This document shows positions 45,159 to 54,062 of a DNA stretch of 64,000 nucleotides, piece after piece. Positions within the stretch are counted from its first letter, which is position 1. Each line of letters opens with the position of its first letter. The stretch lies in NCBI RefSeq assembly GCF_000971255.1, contig NZ_BBMC01000007.1, forward strand, positions 1 through 64,000, in the 5' to 3' direction. The position numbers and the translations under genes were made by a program. This stretch comes from Demequina rhizosphaerae (GTDB lineage: Bacteria > Actinomycetota > Actinomycetes > Actinomycetales > Demequinaceae). Below the pieces are notes generated by a model. It ran no database searches. It was not told the origin of the DNA and saw only the letters and a list, made by a program, of their open reading frames with translations.

Positions 45159-45779
45159 ATGCCCGACAAGGTCGACCTGAAGAGGACCCTCGACGCGTAC
45201 GCCGCCAAGAAGGGCGAGATCCGCCTCGTCGACGTCCCGCCCACGCGGTACCTCATGGTCGACGGTCGCGGCGACCCCAACACCAGCCCCGACTTTGCGG
45301 CCGCCGTCGAGGCCCTCTACCCGGTCGCGTACAAGACCAAGTTCGCCTCCAAGCGCGAGCTCGGCCGCGACTACGTCGTCATGCCCCTCGAGGGGCTCTG
45401 GACCGCCGACGACCCCGCCTCCTTCACCACGCGCCGCGACAAGTCCGCGTGGGCGTGGACCCTCATGATCATGACGCCCGACTGGGTGGACGATGCGCTG
45501 GTCGAGCGGGCGCGGGAGGCCGCCGGGGCGAAGGACGCCCCGGCGCGGCTCGCCGACGTCCGGCTCGAGACCCTCGCGGAGGGACGATGCGTCCAGACGC
45601 TCCACGTCGGGTCGTTCGACGACGAGGGTCCGGTCCTCGCACGCATCCACGACGAGTTCATCCCGGCGCACGGCCTCCGCATGACCGGCCGCCACCACGA
45701 GATCTACCTCAGCGACTTCCGCAAGGTGCCGCCCGAGAGGCTCCGCACGATCCTCCGGCAGCCGGTCGCGCCGGCGTAG
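45159..45779 (+). CDS. GyrI-like small-molecule-binding domain protein
   Basis: 206 residues. KGEIRLVDVPPTRYLMVDGRG near the start, VMPLEGLWTADDP and the ending FIPAHGLRMTGRHHEIYLSD fit the stand-alone GyrI-like (SOUL/AraC effector-fold) proteins. Possibly binds or hydrolyses a small toxic compound. GGGAGG precedes the ATG. Two copies of the dispersed 10-mer, 94 bases apart and in different frames, lie within it. Confidence 0.83.
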   Translation: MPDKVDLKRTLDAYAAKKGEIRLVDVPPTRYLMVDGRGDPNTSPDFAAAVEALYPVAYKTKFASKRELGRDYVVMPLEGLWTADDPASFTTRRDKSAWAWTLMIMTPDWVDDALVERAREAAGAKDAPARLADVRLETLAEGRCVQTLHVGSFDDEGPVLARIHDEFIPAHGLRMTGRHHEIYLSDFRKVPPERLRTILRQPVAPA

Positions 45780-45863
45780 AGCAGACGTGGGGCGGGTGTA
45801 AGGCGGGCGCAGAGCCGGCGTAGAGCCGGCATCGCAGCGGCCCGTCGTCCGGACAGGGGGGCG

Positions 45864-46874
45864 TCAGCCCCCGATCGCGCTCATCGGGCGCGCGGGCTGG
45901 ACGAACGTCGGGTCGTCGATCCCGTGGCCGCGCCGCTTCGACGCGACGCACGCCCGCATCGCGTCGGCGAGCCGCGCATCGTCCGCCCCGTCCCTCATGA
46001 GGGTGCGGAGGTCGGACTCCTCGTGCGCGAAGAGGCAGTTGCGGAACTGGCCGTCGGCGGTGAGCCGCACGCGGTCGCAGCGCTCGCAGAACGCGCCCGT
46101 GACGGACGCGATGACCCCGACGGTGGCCGCGGTCCCGACGATGCGGAAGAGCGTGGCGGGCGCAGAGCCGTCGTGACCGAGCGGCTCGAGCGCGAAGCGC
46201 TCCGACACGGCCCCCAGGATCTCCTCGCCGGTGACCATGGATTCCCGACGCCAGGTGTGGCCCGCGTCGAGCGGCATGTGCTCGATGAACCGCATCTCGA
46301 GGCCGCGGTCGATCGCAAACTCCACGAGGTCCGCGATCTCGTCGTCGTTGACCCCCCGCATCACGAGCGCGTTGAGCTTGACCGGTGCCAGCCCGGCCGC
46401 CTTCGCGGCCTCGATGCCCGCGAGCGTGTCCGCGAGCCGGTCCCGCCGGGTGAGCTCGACGAACCGGTCCGCGCGGAGCGTGTCGAGCGAGATGTTGACG
46501 CGCGCGAGCCCCGCCTCGCGCAGCGGCGCGGCGAGCTCGGGCAGGCGCAGCGCGTTCGTGGTGAGCGACAGCTCGAGCGGCGCGTCCGGCGTGCGCAGCC
46601 CCGCGAGGGCGCGCACCACGTCGACCACGTCGGGGCGCAGCAGCGGCTCGCCGCCGGTGAGCCGCACCGACCGCACGCCCAGGCCCACGGCGACGCGCGC
46701 GAGCCTCACCAGCTCGTCCGTCGACAGCAGCGTCGCGGACGCGAGCCACGGCACCCCGTCCGCCGGCATGCAGTACGTGCAGCGCAGCGAGCAACGGTCG
46801 GTGAGCGAGATGCGCAGGTCGCGGTGGACGCGCCCGAACCGGTCGACGAGCCCGCCCGTCACAGCCCCACCCAT
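45864..46874 (-). CDS. moaA: GTP 3',8-cyclase (radical SAM) MoaA
   Basis: 336 residues, first step of Moco synthesis. The radical-SAM cluster motif is CSLRCTYC (CxxxCxxC); the second 4Fe-4S cluster Cys are in FCERCDRVRL and RNCLF. LTGGEPLLRPDV is the SAM glycine motif, and the chain ends in Gly-Gly as is typical. The ATG at 46874 overlaps the end of moaE by 16 bases. Last gene of the TOBE-modABC-mogA-moaE-moaA strand. Confidence 0.95.
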   Translation of the reverse strand: MGGAVTGGLVDRFGRVHRDLRISLTDRCSLRCTYCMPADGVPWLASATLLSTDELVRLARVAVGLGVRSVRLTGGEPLLRPDVVDVVRALAGLRTPDAPLELSLTTNALRLPELAAPLREAGLARVNISLDTLRADRFVELTRRDRLADTLAGIEAAKAAGLAPVKLNALVMRGVNDDEIADLVEFAIDRGLEMRFIEHMPLDAGHTWRRESMVTGEEILGAVSERFALEPLGHDGSAPATLFRIVGTAATVGVIASVTGAFCERCDRVRLTADGQFRNCLFAHEESDLRTLMRDGADDARLADAMRACVASKRRGHGIDDPTFVQPARPMSAIGG

Positions 46875-47272
46875 ACGTGCGAGCCGTCCGCGAGGACCTC
46901 GCGCTTCCACACGGGCAGCTCGGCCTTCACGGCCTCCACCAGGGCGGATACTGTGTCGAGCGCCTCGCGACGATGCGGCGCGGACACCGCGGCGACGATC
47001 GCCGCCTCGCCGACCGACAGCGAGCCGATGCGGTGGGTGACGGCGATGACGAGGTCGGCCGCGTCGTGGCGCGCCGCGAGCGCGCCCAGCACCTCCGCGG
47101 CGGACGGGTGCGCCGAGTAGTCGAGTCCGACGACCTCGCCCTCGACGGACGGGTCGTGGTCACGCACCGTGCCGATGAAGGTCGCGATCGCGCCCGCGCG
47201 CGGCCCCGCGACGGCGGCGACGTGCGCGTCGAGCGACAACGTCTCCTCGGAGATCGAGGCGAGCGCGATCAA
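46859..47272 (-). CDS. moaE: Molybdopterin synthase catalytic subunit MoaE
   Basis: 137 residues, transferring sulfur from MoaD thiocarboxylate. AGAIATFIGTVRDH, LDYSAHPSAAEVL (usual LEYEAY), AVTHRIGSLSVGEAAIV and ELPVWKREVLADGSHVWVG are the family segments, with the catalytic Lys in PVWKRE. It starts at a TTG: GGAGGGG precedes it and the codon overlaps the mogA stop (TTGA). No ATG or GTG fits. Confidence 0.92.
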   Translation of the reverse strand: MIALASISEETLSLDAHVAAVAGPRAGAIATFIGTVRDHDPSVEGEVVGLDYSAHPSAAEVLGALAARHDAADLVIAVTHRIGSLSVGEAAIVAAVSAPHRREALDTVSALVEAVKAELPVWKREVLADGSHVWVGL

Positions 47273-47760
47273 TGATCCCCTCCGTCCAGCTGGGACAGCG
47301 CGTGCGGCAGCACCGCCGCCAGTACGGTCGCGGCGGACCGCGCGGCGCCCGGCGAGCCGGCGACGTTCACGACGATCGCGCCGTCCTCGGTGACCCCGGC
47401 GAGGCCGCGCGAGAGCACCGCGGTGGGCACGGCCTCGGCGTCGACCGCGCGCAGCCGCTCGGCGATCCCGGGCAGCGGCCGCGCAAGCAGGGGCGCCGTC
47501 GCCTCGGGGGTGAGGTCCTGGGGGGTCACGCCGGTGCCGCCCGTGGTGAGCACCACCCGGGCGCCGCCCGCGATCGCGGCACGGATCGCGCCGCGCACCG
47601 AGTCGACGCCGTCGGGGACGATGCGCGTCCCGACCTCCGCCCCCAGCGCCGCCATCGCCTCCGCGAGCACGGGGCCCGACGCGTCCTCGCGCTCGCCGCG
47701 CGCGGATCGGTTCGACGCGGTGAGGACGTGGACGCGCACGCCCGACAGGTCCGGGGCCAT
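47269..47760 (-). CDS. Molybdopterin adenylyltransferase MogA/MoaB
   Basis: 163 residues, adenylating molybdopterin before MoeA. VHVLTASNRSARGEREDASG at the start, VVLTTGGTGVTPQDLTPEAT in the middle and VNVAGSPGAARSAATVL near the end. TACACT lies seven bases before the ATG on the minus strand, indicating a separate leaderless promoter within the cluster. It overlaps moaE by four bases. Confidence 0.92.
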   Translation of the reverse strand: MAPDLSGVRVHVLTASNRSARGEREDASGPVLAEAMAALGAEVGTRIVPDGVDSVRGAIRAAIAGGARVVLTTGGTGVTPQDLTPEATAPLLARPLPGIAERLRAVDAEAVPTAVLSRGLAGVTEDGAIVVNVAGSPGAARSAATVLAAVLPHALSQLDGGDH

Positions 47761-47804
47761 GCAGGCCAGTGTACGAACGACCGTATTGCCAGGGTGTTGC
47801 GGCC

Positions 47805-48821
47805 TCACAGCGCGTAGGCGGGCAGTCCGCGCGGCACGCCGAACCACACGGCCGCACCCGCGTCGAGGCGCGCCGCGACGGTCGCGTCGACGTCCGCGGT
47901 GACCGCGGAGCCGACCACCCGCACCTCGTCCCCGCGGGGCTCGAGCGCCGTGACGGCGTCGGGGATCCACGCCAGCGCCCGGTCGCGCGGGGCGTCGCCG
48001 ACCACGAGCGTGACGGCCGAGGGTGGCAGCGCGACGGCCCCCGCGGCGCCGCCGCCCGGCCCCCCGCTCACGGGCACGCGGGCGCCGCCCCGCAGCTCGA
48101 GCGCACCCCCGCGCATCGTCCCGGCGACCAGCACGCGCGCGGCCATCCGCGCCGCGAACGGGGTGCGGGGCCGGGTCAGCACCTCGGCCGCCGCCCCCGC
48201 CTCCACGACGCGGCCGCGGTCCATCACGGCGACGTCGTCGGCGAGCGTGTGCGCGTCGAGCGCGTCGTGCGTCGTGACGATCGCGGTGACGTCCGCGAGG
48301 AGGGCCCGCAGCATCGTCCTGATCGACGAGGCGGCCTCCACGTCCAGGCCGGCGAACGGCTCGTCCAGCAGGAGGACCCGGGGCTCGGCGGCGAGGGCCC
48401 GCGCGATGGCGACGCGGCGTGCCTGCCCGCCCGACAGCTCGCCCGGCCGGCGTGCCGCGAGATCGGCGCAGCCCACCCGCGCGAGCCACGTGCCCGCGAC
48501 CTCGCGCTCGTCCCGGCGCCCGGCCGCGCGCGGCCCGAACGCGACGTTGTCGAGCACGCTCATGGGGAACAGCGCATCGTCCTGCGCGAGCAGCACGATG
48601 CCGCGCTCGCGGGGCGGCACCGGCCGCCCGGCCCCGACAAGCTCACGCCCGTCGAGCACGATGCGCGCACGGGTGGGTCGCACGACGCCGGCGATCGCCT
48701 CGAGCGCCGTGGACTTCCCGGACCCGTTGGGGCCCAGCAGCGCGAGCGTGCGACCCGCGCCGACCGTGAGCGTCGCGTCGACGTCGCGCCCCTCGACCGT
48801 GACCTGCGCCTCGAGCCTCAT
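47805..48821 (-). CDS. modC: Molybdate ABC transporter ATP-binding protein ModC
   Basis: 338 residues. Walker A GPNGSGKST (about 31-39), signature LSGGQARRVAIARALA, Walker B VLLLDEPFAGLD and the switch His in VTTHDALDAH. The last ~120 residues hold a TOBE-like regulatory domain. The ATG overlaps the modB stop. Confidence 0.92.
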   Translation of the reverse strand: MRLEAQVTVEGRDVDATLTVGAGRTLALLGPNGSGKSTALEAIAGVVRPTRARIVLDGRELVGAGRPVPPRERGIVLLAQDDALFPMSVLDNVAFGPRAAGRRDEREVAGTWLARVGCADLAARRPGELSGGQARRVAIARALAAEPRVLLLDEPFAGLDVEAASSIRTMLRALLADVTAIVTTHDALDAHTLADDVAVMDRGRVVEAGAAAEVLTRPRTPFAARMAARVLVAGTMRGGALELRGGARVPVSGGPGGGAAGAVALPPSAVTLVVGDAPRDRALAWIPDAVTALEPRGDEVRVVGSAVTADVDATVAARLDAGAAVWFGVPRGLPAYAL

Positions 48822-49597
48822 CGCACCGCCCTCCCCGCGACGGGGCGGTACGCGACCGCGACCACCGTCACGGCGACGACGAGCAGCACGATCGACAGGG
48901 CCACGGCGGCGTCGGGGTCGGTCTCGCGCGCGAGGTAGATCTCCAGCGGCGTGGTGCGCGTGACGCCGGCGAGCGACCCGGCGAACGTCAGCGTCGCGCC
49001 GAACTCGCCGAGGGCGCGGGCGAAGGCGAGGACGGTGCCCGTGGCGAGCGCGGGCCCGAGGGCGGGCAGGGTGACGCGCGCGAGGATGCGGGTGCGCGAG
49101 GCGCCCAGGGTCGCCGCGATCGCCTCGCGCCGCGAGCCGTGCGTCGCCAGCGCGGACTCGACCGACACGACCATGAACGGCATCGCGACGAAGGCCTGCG
49201 CGAGCACCACGGCGACGGTCGTGTACGCGATCGACACGCCCGCGTCCTCGAGCGGCCCGCCGAGCAGCCCGCGGCGGCCGAATGCGTACAGCAGCGCGAG
49301 GCCACCGACCACGGGCGGCAGCACGAGCGGCGCGAGCAGCACCGCGCGCGCGACCGCGCGGACGCGTCCCTGAAGCGCGTGCAGCGCGAAGCCGAGCGGC
49401 ACGCCCAACACGAGGACCAGTGCGGTGGCGACGAGCGAGGTCCGCAGGCTCAGCGCGAGGGCCTCGAGCGAGGCGGTCGCGGTGATGAGCGACCACATCT
49501 CGCCCCAGCTCGCGCGCGCGAGCAGCCCCACGAGCGGCAGGGCGACGAGCAACGCGCCCGCCACGGCCAGCGGCACGAGCCAGCGCGGGCCCGTCAC
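48818..49597 (-). CDS. modB: Molybdate ABC transporter permease ModB
   Basis: 259 residues, about five to six TM helices. The EAA loop GASRTRILARVTLPALGPALATG contacts ModC, and ARALGEFGATLTFAGS is typical of ModB. The GTG overlaps the modA stop (GTGA). Confidence 0.92.
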   Translation of the reverse strand: MTGPRWLVPLAVAGALLVALPLVGLLARASWGEMWSLITATASLEALALSLRTSLVATALVLVLGVPLGFALHALQGRVRAVARAVLLAPLVLPPVVGGLALLYAFGRRGLLGGPLEDAGVSIAYTTVAVVLAQAFVAMPFMVVSVESALATHGSRREAIAATLGASRTRILARVTLPALGPALATGTVLAFARALGEFGATLTFAGSLAGVTRTTPLEIYLARETDPDAAVALSIVLLVVAVTVVAVAYRPVAGRAVR

Positions 49598-50364
49598 GGC
49601 GCCCCGAAGCCCGCGTCGGCCAGCACCGCGCGGCCCTCGGCGCCGGCGACGTAGGCGACGAAGTCGTCGGCGATCTCCGCGAAGTCGGACCTCTTGAGCC
49701 GGGCGATGGGGTAGCGGTTGACCACGGCGTCGGCGCCGCCGATCGCGACCGCCTCGACGCCCGCGGCGCGCGCGACGTCGGTGACGTAGACGACGCCGGC
49801 GTCGGACTGCCCGGCGGCGACCTTGCCCAGCACGCCGGTGACGCTGGTCTCCTCGGAGACCGCGGCGATGTCCACGCCCTGGAGCTCGGCGAGCGTCGCG
49901 GTCGCGGCCCCGCACGGCACCTGCGGCGCGCAGACCACCGTGGCCACCGCATCGTCCGCGAGGGACCCGAGCCCGGTCACGCCGGCGGGGTTGCCCTCGG
50001 GCACCGCGATGGTGAGCGTGTTGGTCGCGAAGACGACCGGCTCGCCCGCGACCTCGTCGGCGACCGCGGCCATCTGCGCCTCGTCCGCCGAGGCGAAGAC
50101 GGCCGCCGGGGCGCCCTCGAGGATCTGCGCGGCGAGGTCGCTGCTTCCGCCGTACGTGACGCGCACGTCGACCCAGGGCAGCACCTCCTCGAAGCCCGTC
50201 GCCAGGGTCTCCATGACCTCGGACAGCGACGCGGCCGCGTACACGTCCAGGACGTGCGTGACCGCCGTCGAGGGGGCGCCCTCCGAGTCCGGCGAGAAGG
50301 CGGCGCAACCGCCGAGCGCGAGCGCGACGACGCCGGCCGCCACCACCCGGGCCGACGACCTCAC
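49594..50364 (-). CDS. modA: Molybdate-binding lipoprotein ModA
   Basis: 256 residues. A lipoprotein signal with lipobox ALGGC (about 14-18) precedes LDVYAAASLSEVMETLA, TYGGSSDLAAQILEGAPAAV and ASADEAQM, the oxyanion-binding segments of ModA. GTG start overlaps the upstream regulator stop. Confidence 0.93.
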   Translation of the reverse strand: MRSSARVVAAGVVALALGGCAAFSPDSEGAPSTAVTHVLDVYAAASLSEVMETLATGFEEVLPWVDVRVTYGGSSDLAAQILEGAPAAVFASADEAQMAAVADEVAGEPVVFATNTLTIAVPEGNPAGVTGLGSLADDAVATVVCAPQVPCGAATATLAELQGVDIAAVSEETSVTGVLGKVAAGQSDAGVVYVTDVARAAGVEAVAIGGADAVVNRYPIARLKRSDFAEIADDFVAYVAGAEGRAVLADAGFGAP

Positions 50365-50762
50365 CGGGACCCGGCCGGCGTCTCGACGATGACGGTGGTG
50401 GCCTTGACCACCGCGGTCGCGACCGAGCCCGGCTCGAGCGCGAGCTCGCGCGCCGCCTCGGCGCTCATGAGCGACACCACGCGGTGCGGTCCGCACTGGA
50501 GGTCCACCTGCGCCATCACGCCGTCCGCGACCACCCGGGTCACGATCCCCGTGAAGCGGTTGCGCGCGGACCGCCGCACGTCCGTCGGGTCCTCCGGCGC
50601 CTGCGCCCGCGCGGCGTAGCCGGCGACGTCGACGCCGTCGACGAGGATCCGGCCCGCGCCGTCGCGCACGGTCGCGATCCCCTCGGCGTCGATCCAGCGG
50701 CGGATGGTGTCGTCGCTCACGCCGACAAGCGCGGCGGCCTCCGAGATACGCAGGTGCGGCAT
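50361..50762 (-). CDS. MerR-type HTH plus TOBE (molbindin) protein, probable molybdate-responsive regulator
   Basis: 133 residues. An N-terminal excisionase/MerR-like helix-turn-helix (LRISEAAALVGVSDDTIRRW) is joined to one TOBE/Mop domain (about 65-130; RNRFTGIVTRVVADGVMAQV). It heads the modABC-mogA-moaE-moaA operon and likely senses molybdate and controls it, like ModE in other bacteria but with a different HTH. TAGCGT lies seven bases before the ATG on the minus strand (leaderless). Confidence 0.88.
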   Translation of the reverse strand: MPHLRISEAAALVGVSDDTIRRWIDAEGIATVRDGAGRILVDGVDVAGYAARAQAPEDPTDVRRSARNRFTGIVTRVVADGVMAQVDLQCGPHRVVSLMSAEAARELALEPGSVATAVVKATTVIVETPAGSR

Positions 50763-50867
50763 GGTGGCGACGCTAGCGCCGCAGATGCGGCGCGACAAGG
50801 GTGGGCGCGGAGCCTCGAGGGCGCCGGGACGATGCGGCGGTGGGGGAGCGCCGCGCCGCCCGGGGGT

Positions 50868-51434
50868 CTACGCCGTGGGCGCGGGCGGTGCCGGCGGCGC
50901 GGGCGGGCCTGTGCGGGGCGGCTCGTCCTCGTCGCCCTCGAGCGCCTCGAAGACCTCGTGGTAGAGCACCGCGTGGACCTTCTCGACGTTGGGGATGTCG
51001 TCGAACGACAGCGGGTCGTCCGACGCGGACTCGATGATGAGCGTGCCCGTCCGGAACATCCGGTCGATGAGGCCGTGGCGGAACTGGACGGTGTTGACGC
51101 GCGCGAGCGGGATGTCGATCCCGCTCTTGGTGAGCACGCCGGTGCGGTAGATCACGCGACGGTCCGTGATGACGAAGTGGGTGGTCGCCCACCGGATGAA
51201 CGGCGCGATCGCGAGCCACACGATGAGCACGAGCCCCACCACGCCGACCGTCACCGCGAGGATCGTCTCCGCGATGCCGTCCAGCTCGACCGTCCCGAGC
51301 CACCACAGCACGAACGCGACGAGCGCGATCGCGAGCACCGACACGATCACCGGCCCCACGAGCGCCTTCCAGTGGGGGTGGCTGTCGACGACGACGTCCT
51401 CGTCGGGGGCGAGCAGGTTGCGGGGGTAGGCCAT
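50868..51434 (-). CDS. PH-domain (YdbS/DUF304-type) membrane protein
   Basis: 188 residues. Two TM helices (about 28-50 and 58-82) are followed by the bacterial PH-like domain with THFVITDRRVIYRTGVLTKS and GIDIPLARVNTVQFRHGLID. The tail is Pro/Ala-rich. Function unknown; family members are small membrane proteins of many Gram-positives. TACGTT six bases before the ATG suggests a leaderless mRNA. Confidence 0.8.
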   Translation of the reverse strand: MAYPRNLLAPDEDVVVDSHPHWKALVGPVIVSVLAIALVAFVLWWLGTVELDGIAETILAVTVGVVGLVLIVWLAIAPFIRWATTHFVITDRRVIYRTGVLTKSGIDIPLARVNTVQFRHGLIDRMFRTGTLIIESASDDPLSFDDIPNVEKVHAVLYHEVFEALEGDEDEPPRTGPPAPPAPPAPTA

Positions 51435-51537
51435 ACGGGGAACGTAGCAGCGCGGACGTCGCGCGGATAGGGCCAGCATGACGCGCCGGAGACGCGATCG
51501 TGACCGCTCCGAAACATGACGTGGCTATCGTGGGCGC

Positions 51538-53145
51538 ATGACCGCCGACCAGCAGACACCGTGGACTGGATACCAGCCGGTTCAAGCCTGGGACGAGGCC
51601 ATGGACCTCGAGGGTCGCGTGAGGGACCCGTACCGTCGCGTCTACCACGAGATCGATCGCATGTCCGGCGAGGACCTCTACTCGCGGGCCGAGGCCCTGG
51701 CGTCCACGTACCTCGCGCAGGGCGTGACCTTCGACCATGCGGGCGAGGAGCGGCCGTTCCCGCTCGACATCGTGCCCCGCGTGGTCGGCTCCGAGGAGTG
51801 GGACATCATCTCGCCGGGCGTCGCCCAGCGCGTGCGCACCCTCGAGGCGTTCCTCGCGGACGTCTACGGCTCGCAGCACTGCGTCAACGACGGCATCGTG
51901 CCGCGCCGCCTCATCGCGACGTCCCAGTACTTCTACCGCGAAGCCGCGGGCATCGACCCCGCGAACGGCGTGCGCGTCCACGTGTCTGGCATCGACCTGG
52001 TGCGCGACCAGCACGGAATCTGGCGCGTGCTCGAGGACAACGTCCGCGTCCCCTCGGGCGTCAGCTACGTGCTGTCCAACCGGCGCGCGATGTCGCAGAT
52101 GTTCCCCGACATGTTCGGCGCGATGGGCGTCCGCCCGGTGCTCGAGTACTCGCAGCGCCTGCGCGCCGCGCTCACCCGCTGCGCGCCGGGCGACATCGAC
52201 GACCCCACGATCGTGGTCCTTACCCCGGGCGTCTTCAACAGCGCCTACTACGAGCACTCGCTGCTCGCCCGCACCATGGGCGTCGAGCTCGTCGAGGGTC
52301 GCGACCTTGAGACGCACAACGGGCGCGTGTACATGCGCACCACCGCGGGCCGCCGCCGTGTCGACGTCATCTACCGCCGCGTCGACGACGACTACCTCGA
52401 CCCCGTCGCGTTCCGTCCGGACTCCGCGCTCGGCGCGCCCGGCATCGTCCACGCGGCCCGCCTGGGCAACGTCACCATCGCCAACGCGGTCGGCAACGGC
52501 GTCGCGGACGACAAGCTCATCTACACGTACATGCCGGACCTCACCCGCTACTACCTGGGCGAGGAGCCGATCCTGCCCAACGTCGACACGTGGCGGCTCG
52601 AGGAGACCGAGGCCCGCGAGGAGGTCATGGACCGCCTCGCCGAGCTGGTCGTCAAGCCGGTGGACGGCGCGGGCGGCAAGGGCGTCCTCATCGGCCCCAA
52701 GGCCTCGCGCGAGGAGCTCGACAAGGTCCGCAAGCAGATCCTCGAGGACCCGCGCGGGTGGATCGGCCAGCCGGTCATCCAGCTCAGCACCGTCCCGACG
52801 CTCACCGACGACGGCCTCGAGCCGCGCCACGTCGACCTGCGCCCCTTCGCGATCAACGACGGCGACGACGTGTGGGTCCTCCCCGGCGGCCTCACCCGCG
52901 TCGCCCTGGCCCGCGGCCAGCTCATCGTCAACTCGTCGCAGGGCGGCGGTTCGAAGGACACGTGGGTGCTCGGCGGCGAGCGCCAGCGCGGCCGGGTCAC
53001 CCCGCCACCGGAGTCGCGGGTCGAGCTCTCGGGCATCGGCGCCGTCCCGCAGGCGGCGCACCCCGACGACATCGAGCACGGACAGCAGCAGCAGCAGCAA
53101 CAGCAGCAGCAGGGTGAGCCGAAGCAGGGAGAGCCGACATGCTGA
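51538..53145 (+). CDS. Circularly permuted ATP-grasp protein (COG2308, DUF404/407)
   Basis: 535 residues. LDIVPRVVGSEEWDIISPGV, RVLEDNVRVPSGVSYVLSNR and VVKPVDGAGGKGVLIGPKAS are the ATP-grasp and nucleotide-binding blocks; LVNSSQGGGSKDTWVL near the end is also conserved. Such proteins are proposed peptide or amide ligases. A pure run of ten Gln (53083-53112) lies near the C-terminus. TATCGT six bases before the ATG suggests a leaderless start. It is cotranscribed with an alpha-E protein and a transglutaminase, a set seen in many bacteria and proposed to make and process an unknown peptide. Confidence 0.88.
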   Translation: MTADQQTPWTGYQPVQAWDEAMDLEGRVRDPYRRVYHEIDRMSGEDLYSRAEALASTYLAQGVTFDHAGEERPFPLDIVPRVVGSEEWDIISPGVAQRVRTLEAFLADVYGSQHCVNDGIVPRRLIATSQYFYREAAGIDPANGVRVHVSGIDLVRDQHGIWRVLEDNVRVPSGVSYVLSNRRAMSQMFPDMFGAMGVRPVLEYSQRLRAALTRCAPGDIDDPTIVVLTPGVFNSAYYEHSLLARTMGVELVEGRDLETHNGRVYMRTTAGRRRVDVIYRRVDDDYLDPVAFRPDSALGAPGIVHAARLGNVTIANAVGNGVADDKLIYTYMPDLTRYYLGEEPILPNVDTWRLEETEAREEVMDRLAELVVKPVDGAGGKGVLIGPKASREELDKVRKQILEDPRGWIGQPVIQLSTVPTLTDDGLEPRHVDLRPFAINDGDDVWVLPGGLTRVALARGQLIVNSSQGGGSKDTWVLGGERQRGRVTPPPESRVELSGIGAVPQAAHPDDIEHGQQQQQQQQQQGEPKQGEPTC

Positions 53146-54062
53146 GCCGCATCGCGGAGTCCCTGTTCTGGATCGGCCGCTACGTCGAGCGCGCGGACAA
53201 CACCGCCCGCCTCCTCGACGTGCACCTCAACGTGCTGCTCGAGGACCCTTGGGTCGATGAGCCGAGCGCGAACGGCTCGCTGCTGTCGGTGATGAACTGC
53301 GAGTTCGAGGCGCCGGTGAGCCGCCGCGACGTGCTCGCGACGCTCGCCTTCGACGCGGAGCGCTCGTCGTCGATCGCGTGGACGCTCGGCGCGGCCCGCG
53401 AGAACGCCCGCCGCGCCCGCGAGGTCATCAGCACGGAGGTGTGGGAGTCGCTCAACACCACGCGCAACCAGCTGCCGCGGTGGACCGCCTCGGCACGCCC
53501 GCACGAGTACTTCGTGTGGGTGCGTGAGCGTGCCGCTGTCGTGTGGGGCCTGCACTCCGCCACGACGTCCCGTGACGATGCGTGGCACTTCATGGAGCTC
53601 GGGCGCTCGCTCGAGCGCGCGGACATGATCGCGCGCCTGCTCATGACGCGTCACTTCGAGGGCACGACGGGCCCCAACTGGACCACGCTGCTGCGCTCGT
53701 GCTCCGCGCACGAGGCGTACCTGCGCACCGTCCGCGCCCTCGTCACCGAGGAGCGCGCGGCGGAGTTCCTCCTGGTGGACCGCCTGTTCCCGCGCTCGAT
53801 CGCCTACAACCTGCAGAAGGCCGAGGACACGCTCGGGCTCATCGAGGGCGCCTCGAACAGCCGCGCGCTGTCGGACCGCGCGCGCCTCGCCCTGGGCCGC
53901 GCGCGCACCAACCTCGAGTACCGCGACGTGCGCGACGTCCTCGACGACCTGCCCGGCCAGATGCGCGAGGTGCAGAGCGCGTGCGGCGCGGCCTCGGACC
54001 TCATCCGCGACCGCTACTTCCTGCCGGCGTCGACCGTGCTGTGGAGCCAGGAGGCCCTATGA
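53139..54062 (+). CDS. Alpha-E domain protein (COG2307, DUF403)
   Basis: 307 residues, all helical. LSRIAESLFWIGRYVERADN at the start and YFVWVRERAAVVWG are the family pattern. The function is unknown; it always accompanies the permuted ATP-grasp protein. AGGGAGAG precedes the ATG, which lies inside the end of the upstream gene. A 9-of-10 match to the dispersed 10-mer lies at 53575. Confidence 0.88.
   Translation: MLSRIAESLFWIGRYVERADNTARLLDVHLNVLLEDPWVDEPSANGSLLSVMNCEFEAPVSRRDVLATLAFDAERSSSIAWTLGAARENARRAREVISTEVWESLNTTRNQLPRWTASARPHEYFVWVRERAAVVWGLHSATTSRDDAWHFMELGRSLERADMIARLLMTRHFEGTTGPNWTTLLRSCSAHEAYLRTVRALVTEERAAEFLLVDRLFPRSIAYNLQKAEDTLGLIEGASNSRALSDRARLALGRARTNLEYRDVRDVLDDLPGQMREVQSACGAASDLIRDRYFLPASTVLWSQEAL

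Noticed and set aside
45780..45863. Short repeats GAGCCGGC after the GyrI-like gene
   Set aside because: Two imperfect copies in a small convergent gap; consistent with chance in GC-rich DNA.
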